The notes beneath the pieces are model-generated. The model was not told where the DNA came from and did not search any database. It worked only from the letters and a program-made list of their open reading frames with translations. From Cephalopachus bancanus (lineage: Eukaryota; Chordata; Mammalia; Primates; Tarsiidae), in contig JAPVLO010000039.1 in assembly GCA_027257055.1 (NCBI GenBank), forward strand, positions 6,044,501-6,108,500: a stretch of 64,000 nt of DNA, read 5' to 3'. Shown piece after piece: positions 23,642 to 35,282 of this stretch (positions are counted from its first letter, which is position 1; every line of letters begins with the position of its first letter). Made by a program: the position numbers and the translations under genes.

Positions 23642-23836
23642 AAATTTGCTGTTTTTAAAAAATGTGACTTTCTTGTCAGTTGAGAGTCCTCTGAGGCAAA
23701 CATGGAGCCGGAAAACTTTGAAGAATCTTCCAGATTTGCTTAACAGAGCTGTGCATCTGAACTGAACAAGATATCCCTACCACGTGAGCTCTTTGAAGAG
23801 CAGACAAGAGGGAAAGGTGGTAGCATGGATCGGTTA

Positions 23837-24878
23837 TAGACGTGCGTCACTTAACACTGGGGACACCGTCTGAGAAACTCATTTTGTGAAGATCCTGGGG
23901 TGTGCTTACACACAAACCTAGATGGTCTAGCCTATGACACATTCAGATTATATACTGATTCTAGGCTACACATTGTACAGGGCATTACTGTGCTGAATCC
24001 TATAAGCACTTGTAACACAACGATAAGTAACTGTGTATCTGAACATATCCAAACATGGAAAATGCCCAGTATGAATGCGATATAAAAGATAGGGCACTTA
24101 CCGTGAATGGAGCTTGCAGGACTGGAAATTGCTCTGGATGAGAGAGTGAATGTGATGGCCTAAGACATTATGTACACCACTGGACACTTTGGTAAACACT
24201 AGACACTTAGGCTACCCTACATTTTTAAAACTTGTTTCTTCAGTAATAAACTTATATTATTGTATCTTTTTCACTTTTTAAACAAAATTTTAAAACTTTC
24301 TGGCTCTTTTGTAATAACACTGAGCTAAAACACGAACACATTATACAGCTGTGCAAAAATATTTTTTCTTTATATTCTTAATTGATTAACTTTTTCCTAT
24401 TAATTTTTTTAACTTTTAAAACTTTTTTTTGTTAAAAACTAAGACACAAACACACACATGCACCTGGGCCTACACAGGGTCGGGATCATCAGTATCCCTG
24501 TCTTCCACCTCCGTGTCATGTCCTGTGATAACATCCCTTCTTCTGGAATATCTCTTGAAGGACCAGCCTGAGTCTGTTTTACAGTTAACTTTTAAAATAT
24601 ATAAAAATGGAAGAAGTACACTCTAAATGACATGTATAGTATGGTAAATATACCATCCAGTAACACATTTTTAATTATTATTGGCGTTATCAAGTACATG
24701 TTGCGTACACAATTGTATGAGCTATACTTGTATACAACTGGCAGGGCTGCAGCAGCAGCCTTGTGCATCGATATCACTCGGCCGTAGGAATGATTCAGCT
24801 CCACTGTAATCTTTTTACGGCATAACAGTCCTGCACGCGACCTGTTGTTGACCCAAACCTCTATGGGGCGTCTGACTG
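23837..24878. mobile_element. Tigger-like (pogo/Tc1-mariner) DNA transposon, near complete, non-autonomous
   Basis: Left end TAGACGTGCGTCACTTAACA and right end GGCGTCTGACTG match the CAGTCATGCGTCGCTTAA-type inverted ends of a Tigger family, bordered by TA at 23835-23836 and 24879-24880. Internal landmarks: ACACAAACCTAGATGGTCTA, GAATGGAGCTTGCAGGACTG and TTGTAATAACACTGAGCTAA. No transposase frame survives. Family class is confident; the exact subfamily is not. Confidence 0.8.
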
Positions 24879-24884
24879 TATGGA

Positions 24885-25420
24885 GTTCCTTCCCAGGGGC
24901 CGGGCAAAGTCTCGAGAAGGTATGGTATGGAACCGCCCAACAAGCCTGTAAAAGCGCCGAGGCAAAGGGGGCCACGCAGGGAGGCGACGATCCGGGCCCA
25001 AAGCCAGGAGACCCAGGACCCGGGTCCCAGGACTCCCAAGGGAGAGCATGGCGCGCTCTTGGGCGCCACCTAGCGTCGTTTCGCCCGGAGCCGCCCGCGC
25101 TCAGACCGGTGACCCCGAGCCCCAGTCGCTGGCCCGCAGCTCCAGGAAGCCCAGGCCCCGGGACCAAGTGAGCGCAGGAGACAACCCTGGGATCTCAGAG
25201 CCGGTTTCTGGCCGCCGCCAGGACAGCCGTCCGCGGCCACGTCCCCCACGCGGCGTCCTGCCAGGCCCGCTCGCTCCCTTTTGGGTTTCTGGAGGTTTCT
25301 GCGCCTGGGCGGGAAGGGTGCTGGCCTGGGAACAGGGATGGGGTCCTGGTCCCGCCTCCGACCTGTGTCATCCGTTTCTCGTGCGGGCAGAGGTGGCCCT
25401 AATGCCATCCAGGGAGCCTT
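24885..25420. promoter_or_regulatory. CpG-island-like block, possible promoter
   Basis: I count about 38 CpGs in roughly 380 bases (about 24.9-25.28 kb), unlike anything else in this CpG-poor window, and it is not a repeat. It lies about 23.6 kb downstream of the ADCY9 stop, right beside the Tigger end. A donor-like GTGAGC lies at about 25168. The overlapping open frames look like GC-rich chance frames. It might be a promoter of an unrecognised non-coding transcript or an alternative upstream promoter of the neighbouring gene. Confidence 0.55.
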
Positions 25421-26149
25421 CTGGCTCTGCAAGCCCGAGTCCAAGTGCGCAGACCACCTCCAGCCCCTAAAGCATCCTTGGAAACCGTCCAGACTCTGGC
25501 AGTTTCTTAACCTTGGCAGGTCATCGGAATCAGGAGAAAGGATGAACTTCTGAGCCCCATCCCAGACCAGTCAAATTGGGGGTGGGGCAGTGGGCTTCAG
25601 GATTTTTCACGTTTACCAGACGATGCCAACACACTGCTGAGCGCTGAGAACACGACCTTGCATTCAGTGTGAACCCCATCTTTCCTTTGCACCCGGAATC
25701 CCGAAGCCTGCTTCACTGCTTCTTGTGTCCACCCCCATTCGCTGCCTTCCTCCAAAATCTCACCTCTTGAACGACCTGGCCCTGGAAAGCATCCACTTGG
25801 GCTCTAGCTCTAGGATGTCTAACTGTGCTCCTCCCACTGTCACCCTGAACGGTGGGGCTGGGGAGGGATTCCATCTAACTAGACACCTAAGAAGCCCTTT
25901 GGTAGGACCACTGGTTAGGGCAGAACCAGGACTAGCATCGGATCTTTGAACTTCCTGTCCAGTGGATGGTGCCAGATTTAGCAAATAAAAATACAGAAGG
26001 CCCAAGTAAATATGAATGTCAGATCAGTAATTGTTTTAATATCAGTATATCCCAAATATTGCATGGAATGATGAGACATATTTATAGTAAAAAAGTATTG
26101 GTTGTTGATCTGACTTTTAAATTCAGTAGGGCATTCTGTATTTTTTTTT
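25421..26149. other. Unique intergenic sequence
   Basis: GC content falls off from the CpG block to AT-rich DNA by 26.0 kb. No gene recognised. Confidence 0.4.
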
Positions 26150-26515
26150 TTTAGAATTATTTTTTATTTTTCAATAGCTTTGGAGAGTACAAATAGCTTT
26201 GGTCTGGGCTTTAAGTGTACCCACCACCCCCACCTGTGCACATTGTGCCCAGTAGGTGATTTTTTTGTCCTTTCCCCCCTCCCCTTCTGAGTCTCCGGTG
26301 TCCATTATGCCATTCTCTATTGATTGGCATTCTATGCCAATCTCTGCAGATTCTTGGTTTTGCTTCCACTTATAAGTGAGAACATGCCGTGTTTGTTTTC
26401 TGTTCATAAGTTCACTTAGGTTGATGTTCTCCAATTCCATTCAAGTTGCTGCAAAAGACATTATTTCATTCTTTCTGATGGCTGAATAGTATTTCAAGGA
26501 ATACTGTGTTTTATG
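26150..26515 (-). mobile_element. L1 3' end, antisense
   Basis: A T-run, then CACCACCCCCACCTGTGC, CTTATAAGTGAGAACATGC and TGGCTGAATAGTATTTCA, the complement of an L1 3' UTR and ORF2 end. It is similar in kind to the 18.2-19.1 kb copy. Confidence 0.8.
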
Positions 26516-28179
26516 AAGCAAAATTACATCTTTGTATATGCATGCATACATGTATAAATATCTAGTTGGTTAAAATTGCCTGGTGCTTTTTTTCCCAGGA
26601 ACTGCAGCTTCCCTTCTTCCTAGGCTAAATGTTGAGTGCCCTGGCTGACCCTGCAAGGGTACTTGCCCACCAGCCTAAGACTTTCCCCTATCCTACTCTG
26701 TCACTGAGAGTCTGGCTGCCCTTGACCGTGGGGAAGGCAACTTGAAGTGTGTGGTGTCTTGCTGGACACTCCCTGGTGGCCGGGGAGCCAGAGAAGGCTG
26801 GATGTCCACAGCAGCAATCCTACTAAAGTTCCCAGCAAAATGGGACTGCTGCAGGCAATGAAAAGACCCAAGCCTAGCATTTCCCCCAACACACAGCCCT
26901 CTACAGTTTCTTGAACTTTCCTGATGACAACAATCCCTGCGACCAGGGCCCATTGCATCACTTCTGAAAATGAAGGACCCCTTGTACAAACAGCCGGCAC
27001 GAACTGCTGTGAAAGGTATTAACGTGCACGCTTTTCTCCTTTCTTCTGTGGTTTCTCTCCCTTGACTCGTCATGGGGTGTTTTTAATCTGCTATTTAACG
27101 TGTTCTAAGTACAGAAGAATGAAGTAAATCATCAGCATGAATTTTACTGTTCATCCTTACACTGTGCAATGCCAGTTTTCAATACAAATATGAGAGCATT
27201 CGCCTCACATGCAGAATCACTGCAATTACATAATTTGTATTTTGTTATTTGTCCTTGAGCAAGCCAGACTCAGGGTGGAAGGAGGAAGAGCAGATCGCCC
27301 CAGGCACAGAGCTCAGGCAGGGTGAGCAGAAACCCTTGCAGGTCAGAGTCTGATGGTGGCTGACCCCTCTCCCTGCCCCGCAGCCACCGGACCCACAGCT
27401 GGCCAGGAGCAGGCTCTGCGGAAGTTGAGCCAGGCACCCCTTCTCCCCACAGGCTCACTGCTCCAATGCATTGCAGCCGGGTGACCTCCAGGGGTTTTTC
27501 AACATCCGTGTCGAGATGAGTGAAGCTCTCTAACACCGCCAGCCTGGGATGGGGGCGGGCCAGCACTCCAAGATGTTGGAGGTGGCACGCCTGGCTTCAG
27601 CTCTCCCCACGCATACGACCAGGCCCCTCCAGGGACAGCGGGGAAAGGGCAGCAAGCATGGCGGTCAAAGGGCAGGGGCAGGCAGAGGAACCTGGCCAAG
27701 CCTGGGGCATCAGGGCATGGGGGAACTGCAGCAGAGAGCTCCTCCTAGGGAGGTGGCGGGGCTAGGGGTGAGGCCACTGGGATACTGAGCCCCCATCCCC
27801 TCCCACCCCCCATCCCACCCCTGCGCATGCCGCATTGTCCCATCACTTACCAAACATATGTTCGAAGATAAAATGATTAGGAATTTCAGGCTGTTGGCAG
27901 CAGAGGTTGAGCCAAGCATGGCCCTCTGAGGCTGCCCAGGCTGGAGAAGCTGGCCCTGCCTGGGACCCTTGCTAAGCATGTGGATTCCTGGGTCCTGCCA
28001 GAAAAATGTCCAGGAATCTCTATAGTAAAAGAACGCCCAGGTAGCATTATTAGGATGTTGGGAACTGCTGCCCCAGGTTTCCAAACCTGGCTGGTCATTA
28101 GATTCCTGGGCCCCTTCCCTGCAGCTCAATTGTAAACTTCCTAAATCCTGCTGACTTCCCTCCCACCACCATATGGAAC
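26516..28179. other. Unique, partly GC-rich intergenic sequence
   Basis: The 27.27-27.83 kb part is GC-rich with moderate CpG. Several long chance frames are open on both strands, none recognised. Confidence 0.4.
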
Positions 28180-28435
28180 GCCACCGGGTTTTTAGAACCA
28201 CACTGCCTGGATTCAATAAACACCATCCCCACTATCCCCTAGCTACGTGGCCATAAATGAGCTACATAGTCTCTCTGTGCCTCGCTTTTCTTATCTGTAA
28301 AATGGAGAGAGTAAAAGAACTTTCTTCTTGGGGTTGTTATGAGGATTCAGTGAGTCACTATAGACACAGTGCCTGGAACAGCATCAGCTACAATGGCTAC
28401 ATCATAAGTGTAAAATAATAGTTAGCTGGTTTTTT
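28180..28435 (+). mobile_element. MIR SINE, sense
   Basis: Shows the MIR core (TGCCTGGATTCAATAAACACC), CTTATCTGTAAAATGGAGAG, GGGGTTGTTATGAGGATTCA and CAGTGCCTGGAACAG. An ancient mammalian SINE. Confidence 0.9.
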
Positions 28436-28547
28436 CAGCGGGGGTTCTCAGCACCGTGCTACATATGGCAATAACCTGTTTGCTTTCTTTGTTTTCAGCT
28501 TGTTTTTAAATACCAGTGCCTAGGTCTTACTCTAAAACAATTAAATG

Positions 28548-28842
28548 GCCAGGCTCGGTGGCTCAGCCTGTAATCCCGCACCTTTGGGAGGCTGAGGTGA
28601 GTGGATTGCCTGAGCCTGCGGGTTCGAGACCCGCCTGGGCAGCGAGACCTCATCTCTACAATAAATTAAAAAATTAACCGGGCGTGGTAGCGCGTGCCTG
28701 TAGTTCCGGCTACTCGGAAGGCTGAGGCGGAAGGATCGCCGGAGCCCAGCGGGTCGAGGCTGCGGTGGCCGGGAGTGGCCACTGCACTCCAGTCTGGGCG
28801 ACCGAGTGGGACCCCAACTCAAAAAATAAATAAATAAATAAA
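28548..28842 (+). mobile_element. Alu (lemur-type, young), sense
   Basis: Very consensus-like: AGGCTCGGTGGCTCAGCCTG, an intact B-box-like GGTTCGAGACC, and A-tail (AAAT)n. Flanked by an imperfect AAACAATTAAATGG / AAAACAAATGG duplication. Confidence 0.93.
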
Positions 28843-28990
28843 ACAAATGGGAATCAAACGGTGATTCTGATACATGAAAGTTGAGGCTTGCTGATACTGC
28901 ATTGGAATTTACTTTGTGCATTCAGTTATATGTATATATCATGGTGCTTCTTCATTATATGTAGATGTAGATATGCAGGTCTACTCTATC

Positions 28991-29286
28991 TTTTTTTTTT
29001 TTTTTTTTGCGTTGGAGTCTCACTCTGTCCCCCAGGCTGGAGTGCAGCCGCACACTCACGGTCCCCCCAGCGTTGACCTGCTTGGCTCTGGCGATCCTTC
29101 CAACTCAGCCTTCCAAATAGCCAGAACTAAAGGTGCGCACTACCACGCCCGACTAATTTTTTATATATTGTAGAGACGAGGTCTCACCAAGTTGCCCAGG
29201 TTGGTCTTGAACCCACGGGCTCAGGCAATCCACTTGCCTCGGCCTCCCAAAGTGCTGGGACTACAGGCTGAGCCACCGAGCTTGGC
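28991..29286 (-). mobile_element. Alu (lemur-type), antisense
   Basis: Poly-T then GCGTTGGAGTCTCACTCTGT. Imperfect duplication TACTCTATC / TACTCCATC. Confidence 0.92.
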
Positions 29287-29311
29287 TTACTCCATCATTT
29301 TTTAAATTAAT

Positions 29312-29662
29312 TTATTTTTTTGGATTGGGGTCTGTCTCTGTCGCCCAGACTGGAGTGCAGTGGCACACTCACAGCCCACCTATGACGGTACTTGTCCTCA
29401 CACTTCGTAAAAATTCAGTTGGCCAATGTCAGTTCCCTGGTTTTGATATGTTACAGCCCGAACCTTCTGGACTCAGGCAATCCTCTTACCTCCGCCTCCC
29501 AAGTAACTGAGACTACAGGCACACACCAGGCTAATTTTTTTATTTTTTTGAAGAGATGAGGTCTCACTGTGTTGCCTAGGCTGTCCTCACACTCCTGAGT
29601 TCAAGTATTCCTCCTCCCTTGGCCTCCCAAAGTGCTGGGATTACAGGGATGAGACACCTAGT
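29312..29662 (-). mobile_element. Old Alu, antisense, with a foreign insert of about 70 bp
   Basis: Right arm up to CACTCACAGCCCACC, then about 70 non-Alu bases (about 29383-29456), then Alu sequence resumes at CCTTCTGGACTCAGGCAATC. The insert resembles sequence at 30770-30825 (see findings). Confidence 0.8.
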
Positions 29663-29664
29663 CT

Positions 29665-30119
<455 letters not shown>

Positions 30120-30133
30120 AAAACCCTGTTCTT

Positions 30134-30427
30134 TTTTTTTTTTTTTTGAGTTGGAGTCTCACTCTGTCGCCCAGGCTGGAGTGCAACGGCACGCTTATGG
30201 CCACCCCAGTGTCGACCTGCTGGGCTCCAGCGATCCTTCCGCCTCAGGCTTCCAAGTAGCTGAAACTACAGGCGCATGCTACCACACCTGGTTAATTTTT
30301 TTTATTTATTGTAGAAACAAGGTCTCGCCAAGTTGCCCGGGCAGGTCTTGAACCTGTGGTCTCAGGCAATCCACTCACCTCAACCTTCCAAAGTGCTGGG
30401 ATTACAGGCTGAGCCACCAAACCCGGC
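30134..30427 (-). mobile_element. Alu (lemur-type), antisense
   Basis: Full length with perfect duplication AAAACCCTGTTCTT at 30120-30133 and 30428-30441. Confidence 0.95.
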
Positions 30428-30441
30428 AAAACCCTGTTCTT

Positions 30442-31380
30442 AGACATTCCTGTCCAAGATGGGTCAAATCTGGATTCATCCTCTGTTATAAGATGAATTG
30501 TATAAAATTTTAATTAGGTCCATGTTATCTTTTTTTTCTTTTACATATGGTGCTTCCTATGTCCTATGAAATCTTTGTTAACCCCAAGGTCATGAAGATT
30601 TCCCCCTACATTTTCTTCTAGAAGTTTTATGGCTTTAGTGTTTGTGTTTTGGTCTATGATCCATTTTGAATTAATTTTTGTGTGAAATTCATTCTTTTCC
30701 GCACCACTTCCAGCTTATCCGGCTCCATTTGTTGAAAAGACTATTCCTCATTAAAGGGCCTTGACATCTTTGTAAAAATTCAGCTGACCAATGCAGTTCC
30801 CAGGTTTTGATATGTTACATAAGATGAAGCTGGATAAAGGCTATATGAGACTGCTCTGTATTATCTTTGCAATTTTCTTCTTTCTCAGTCTGAATGTATT
30901 TCTTTTTTCATGCCTTACTGTAATGGCAAGGACCTCCAGTACAACGAATAGAAATAGCAAAGGCGAACGAGCACCTTCCTCCTGTTCCCCTCAGAGGAGT
31001 AAAGGATTTAGTCACCATTAAGTCCATTGTAGATTTTTTTATAGAGCCCCTTTATCATTTTGATGAAGTTCCCTTCTATTATGAGTTTGCTGAGGGTTTT
31101 TCTCATGAATGGATGCTGAATTTTGTCAACTGCTTTCTCTGCATCTTACTGAGATAATGATTTTTCTCTTTTGTTCTGTTGTGGTGGATTACACTGATTT
31201 TTAAATGTCGTACTAACCTTACATTCCCGAGATAAACCCCACATGACCATGATCCTTTTTGTATATTGCTAGATTTTCTTTACTATCGTTTTGTCAAAGT
31301 TCCTTGTGCCTGTGTTCATGAGGGATATTGGTCTGTAGTTTTCTTTTGTGTAATGTCTTTATCATATTCTCCTACCTCCT
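30442..31380 (-). mobile_element. Old L1 ORF2 region, antisense, with an L1 3'-UTR-like inclusion
   Basis: TCTATGATCCATTTTGAATT, GCTCCATTTGTTGAAAAGAC and GAGGGATATTGGTCTGTAGT are antisense L1 ORF2 landmarks. At about 30788-30870 an opposite-sense L1 3'-UTR-like piece (GGTTTTGATATGTTACATAA) is embedded. Confidence 0.8.
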
Positions 31381-32141
31381 CCTTAAATAAAATATGAGGG
31401 TTGAGGCAGAGATTATTTCCAAGTTCAAGATCCTTCCAGGTATGGCCCTGTTCCCAGGTGTGTCCTCTGTGTAATAAGCAGCCAGTGCTGATGAGATAGT
31501 TGAAGACCAGCTGCCTAACAGTCCCTCCCGAGTCTCTTAGTATGTTCATTTGATGGGTAAAGCTGGAACCAGGGTCTGCTGTACAGGTTCAGCAATTCTG
31601 TTTTATCAGATCCTCCAAATATGATCATCTCCTAGGGAATCATATCATACTGTATGATTACATCCGAATGTCATTTTATTAATTTATAATGAAAGCATAC
31701 CTGTGCTCAAATCTGAATAGTTATGCCTTTTATTCAAGGACCCACTCCTTGTCTTGGTACCAAAACACTCAGGAAACCAAACTAGTTCTTCCACGTTCTC
31801 ATAGTAAGCACAGGATGCTAGGTAGTGCTATATTTGTTTTGTCCAGGCTGAGGTAGAACTTGGAATCATCCCTGTTCCTGGCTGGTGACCGTGTGCAGGT
31901 CACAGTGTCCCTCTGCTGTTGTTAGGCTGAATAAACAACAGCAAGTTCTTAGCCTTCAGCAATCTTTTTCTTAGACTCTGTCCAGGTCACTCTCTTACCT
32001 CTGGTCTTTATCATATCAGTGTTAAACAACTACTTAGTTTACATTAACTTTCATTTGTCTCTCTGATGGAGACTTATGACACCCTTATTCTAAAGTGTGG
32101 AAAGTAAATATTCTATATCATTTTTTAAAAAGTTGTTGTGA
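31381..32141. other. Unique or unrecognised intergenic sequence
   Basis: No family recognised; may include LTR-like remnants, but nothing firm. Confidence 0.35.
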
Positions 32142-32404
32142 CAGTCTGTAATCCCAGCAATTTAAGAGGCCAAGATGGGAGAATTGTTTGAGGCCAGGAG
32201 CTTGAGAGCAGCCTGGGCAACATAGTGAGACTATGTCTACAAAAAATTTTTCCAATTAGCCAGGTGTAGTAGTCCCAGCTACCCAGGAGGCTGAACTAGG
32301 AGGATCGCTTGAACCCAGGAGGTCGAAGCTGTAGTGAGCCATGATCCTAACACTGCACTCCAGCCTGGGCAATAGTGCAAGATCCTGTCTCAAAAAAAAA
32401 AAAA
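32142..32404 (+). mobile_element. Alu (old, J-like), sense
   Basis: Diverged two-arm Alu with A-tail; 5' end slightly truncated. Confidence 0.87.
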
Positions 32405-32586
32405 CTTGTGAAATATGACACACATACAGAAAAGTGCATAAATCTTCTCTCACCCTAAATTAAAAAAAAATACTTCCTTGTTTTTACTTTTATAATTTTA
32501 CCACCAAAACGTGCATTCCTAAGCCCTGTAGCCTGCATTTGTGTATCTGACTTCTTGAAAGTCATTCATATTGTTCACTCATTTTC

Positions 32587-32891
32587 TTTTTTGTTGTTGT
32601 TTGTTTGTTTGTTTGAGTCAGAGTCTCATTCTGTTGCCCAGGCTGGAGTGCAGTGGCACACTCACGGCCACCCCAGTGTCAGAGCTCAGGTGATCCTTCT
32701 GCCTCAGCCTTTCAAGTAGCCGGAACTGCAGGCACGTGCTACCACGCCCAGCTAATTTTTTTTTTTAATATATTGTAGAGACAAGGTCTCGCCAAGTTGC
32801 TCGGGCTGGTCTCGACCCTGGACTCAGGCAATCCTCTTGCCTCGGCCTCCCAAAGTGCTGGGATTACAGGCTTGAGCCACCACGCCTGGCC
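32587..32891 (-). mobile_element. Alu, antisense, with small left-arm deletion
   Basis: Flanked by an imperfect 21-bp duplication (32566-32586 and 32892-32912, two mismatches). The CGACCTGCTGGG segment is missing from the left arm. Confidence 0.92.
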
Positions 32892-33643
32892 TCATGTTGT
32901 TCACTGATTTTCATTTCATCCTCTGTATATGCCACAACTTACGTATCCATTCTACTGTTGAGGGACTTTTGAATTGTTTACATTTCTGTCAAGTTCTTTA
33001 AAAAAAAAAACTGATGTGATGTTCATTAGGATTGTATTTTATCTATAGATTGGTTTGAGAATCAATGTACTTACATTATTGAATCTTCTAATCTATGAAT
33101 GTATTATCATGTCTCTCCATTTATCCAGGTCTTCTGAAAATTTCTTGTAATAATATAATTTTTAATTTCCTATTTAGTAGTCTTTGCATATATTTTTCTA
33201 GCTTTGTTCCTAAGCATGGGCAAACTTAAAGCTATTGTAGATGGTATCTTTTTAAAATATATTTTTCTGCTTACTACTGGAATGCTCTTGATTTTTGTGC
33301 ATTGACTCCAGTAACTTTGCTAAAATCTTTTATTAATTTTAATATTTTTCAGTAGGTTATTTTGGATCTTCATATAGCATCATTATCTGAGAATAATGAC
33401 TGTCTTAGGTTTTTTCTCTTCCCAACCCTCTATGCCTTTTATATCTTTTTCTTGCTTTACCACAATGGCAACAGCGTCTAGTACAATGCTTGATAGAAAT
33501 GATGGTAGTGAGCATTCTCATTTACATGCTCTCAGGTAGAAAACTTCCAACTTTCTGACCATCAAATATTATATTTGATGTAAGTTTTAATTGACATCCA
33601 TATCAGATTAAGGAAATTTCATTCTTTTCTTGTGAGTTTTTAT

Positions 33644-33644
<1 letters not shown>

Positions 33645-33693
<49 letters not shown>

Positions 33694-33713
33694 TATATAT
33701 GTGTATATATATA
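33645..33713. repeat. (TG)n(TA)n(CA)n compound microsatellite
   Basis: About 69 bases in which TG, TA, CA, TA, TG and TA blocks follow one another, giving strong self-complementarity. Confidence 0.97.
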
Positions 33714-34003
33714 TTTTTTTTTTTACTTGGAGTCTCACTCTGTCACCCAGACTGGAGTGCAGTGGCCACTCCTGGCCACCGCAGCCTCAACCTGCTGGGC
33801 TCCAGCGATCCTTCCGCCTCAGCCTTCCAAGTAGCTGGAACTACAGGCTCGCGCTACCATGCCCAGCTAATTTTTTTGACTTATTGTAGAGATGAGGTCT
33901 TGCCAAGTTGCCCAGGCAGGTCACAAAGCCGTGGGCTCAGGTAATCCACTCACCTCAGCCTCCCAAAGTGCTGGGATTACAGGCTGAGCCACCAAGCCCG
34001 GCT
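33714..34003 (-). mobile_element. Alu (lemur-type), antisense
   Basis: Starts at the end of the microsatellite (ACTTGGAGTCTCACTCTGTC) and ends CCACCAAGCCCGGC. Confidence 0.92.
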
Positions 34004-34280
34004 CTTTATTGTATATTAATGTTGAGTTTTATTAAACATTTTTTCTGCAAGTCTTGAGATGATCATGAATTTTCTCTTTTAATCTATTAATATGGTGAAT
34101 TCTATTCATTGATTGGTTTGAGAATCAAACCAATGAATTCCTGGAATGAGTTCAATTTGATCATGATGTATTGTCCTTTTATATATTGCTTGATTTGGTT
34201 TGCAATATTTTGTCTAGGATTTTTGCACCCTTATTCATGAGTGAAATTGATCTGTATCTTTCTTTTCTTGTACTGTTCTT

Positions 34281-34352
34281 TAAAAAAAAAGTAGCATTTA
34301 TTGAGAGGACAGAAAATTTCCCACAGTGGGAGGGGACCCAAAGGGGTTGCCC
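34281..34352 (-). mobile_element. Short LTR-R-like retroposon, copy A
   Basis: A 72-bp insertion between perfect 15-bp duplications TCTTGTACTGTTCTT (34266-34280 and 34353-34367) in antisense L1. Read on the - strand it starts GGGCAACCCC, has a CTCCCAC-TGTGGGA hairpin, then CTGTCCTCTCAATAAATGC. In place of the expected A-tail it has a T9 run followed by a few A. See findings for the family of four. Confidence 0.75.
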
Positions 34353-34545
34353 TCTTGTACTGTTCTTATTTACTATAAAGATTATACTAGTCTCACAAAA
34401 AATTTGTTGATGGTTCTTTTTCTACTTTCTGGAAGGAGTATAAGTCAGCATTATTTCTTTCTTCAAAGTTTGGTAGGATTCTCTAGTGAGGTAATTTGGG
34501 CCTTGAGTTTTCATCATAGAATTTTTAAAATTACATATTTAATAA

Positions 34546-34991
34546 TTATAGGACTAAGACTATTTTTTTTGTGTCATTGAGGTTGTATTTTTCTGTGAAT
34601 CTGCTTTTTTCACCAAATTTTCATGTTTATTGGCATCCATTATTTTCCTCTTCCATCTTACACGAGGAGATCAGAGTCTCTTCATGGTCTGTGTGTCCTG
34701 ATCTGAAAAACAAACAAAAAAACCAATGTTCTCCAAAGAAATGCAAGAAGATTGGTGTTCAATGATCAGTGGCAGTAGAATAGGCCATGGTTTTATGCTA
34801 AAATTTCTACTGTAAGAAATCAACCATGAGTATTAGCATAGAATTTTATTGCCTTCTTAGGCCTTCTTTCAAATGCAATCCACTTTTTTACACTAATTGC
34901 TCTTTAGGTATAAACATATTTTTTTCTCTTTTTAAAAAAAGTTTTCTCAAGAACACCATGTTCAAAAACAACATGAACATGTTTATGACTT
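34546..34991. other. AT-rich sequence, probably decayed L1
   Basis: No firm family; TTTTCATGTTTATTGGCATC is L1-like. Confidence 0.35.
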
Positions 34992-35282
34992 TTTTTTTGA
35001 GACAGGATCTTGCTCTGTCACCTAGGCTGTTGTGCAGGTGTACAATCGTGGCTCCCTGCAACCTCAGTATCCTAGAATCAGCAATCCTCCCACATCAGCC
35101 TCCCTAGTAGCTGGAACTACAGGTGCACACCATCATGTCTGGCTAATTTTTGTGTGTGTGGGTGTAGAGACAGGGACTTGGTATGTTGCCCAGGCTGGTC
35201 TCAAACTCCTGGGCTCAAACAATCCTCCTGAAGTGGCCTCCTGAAGTGCTGGGATTACAGGCATGAGCCACCACACCTGGCC
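34992..35282 (-). mobile_element. Alu (old), antisense
   Basis: GAGACAGGATCTTGCTCTGT start, and the right-hand end GGCATGAGCCACCACACCTG is the old form without the lemur GCTGAGCCACC change. Confidence 0.9.

Larger units (their letters stand above)
32405..34545 (-). mobile_element. Long old L1 ORF2 stretch, antisense, with nested insertions
   Basis: Includes GATTGTATTTTATCTATAGA, ATTTATCCAGGTCTTCTGAA, ATTTTTGTGCATTGACTCC and TTGGTTTGCAATATTTTGTC, all antisense L1 ORF2. It is interrupted by Alus at 32587-32891 and 33714-34003, a TG/TA tract, and a short retroposon at 34281-34352. Confidence 0.8.

Noticed and set aside
24845..25553. Overlapping frames on both strands of the CpG block as a gene
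   Set aside because: High GC removes stop codons; the peptides are Pro/Arg/Gly-rich without domains, and both strands are open alike.
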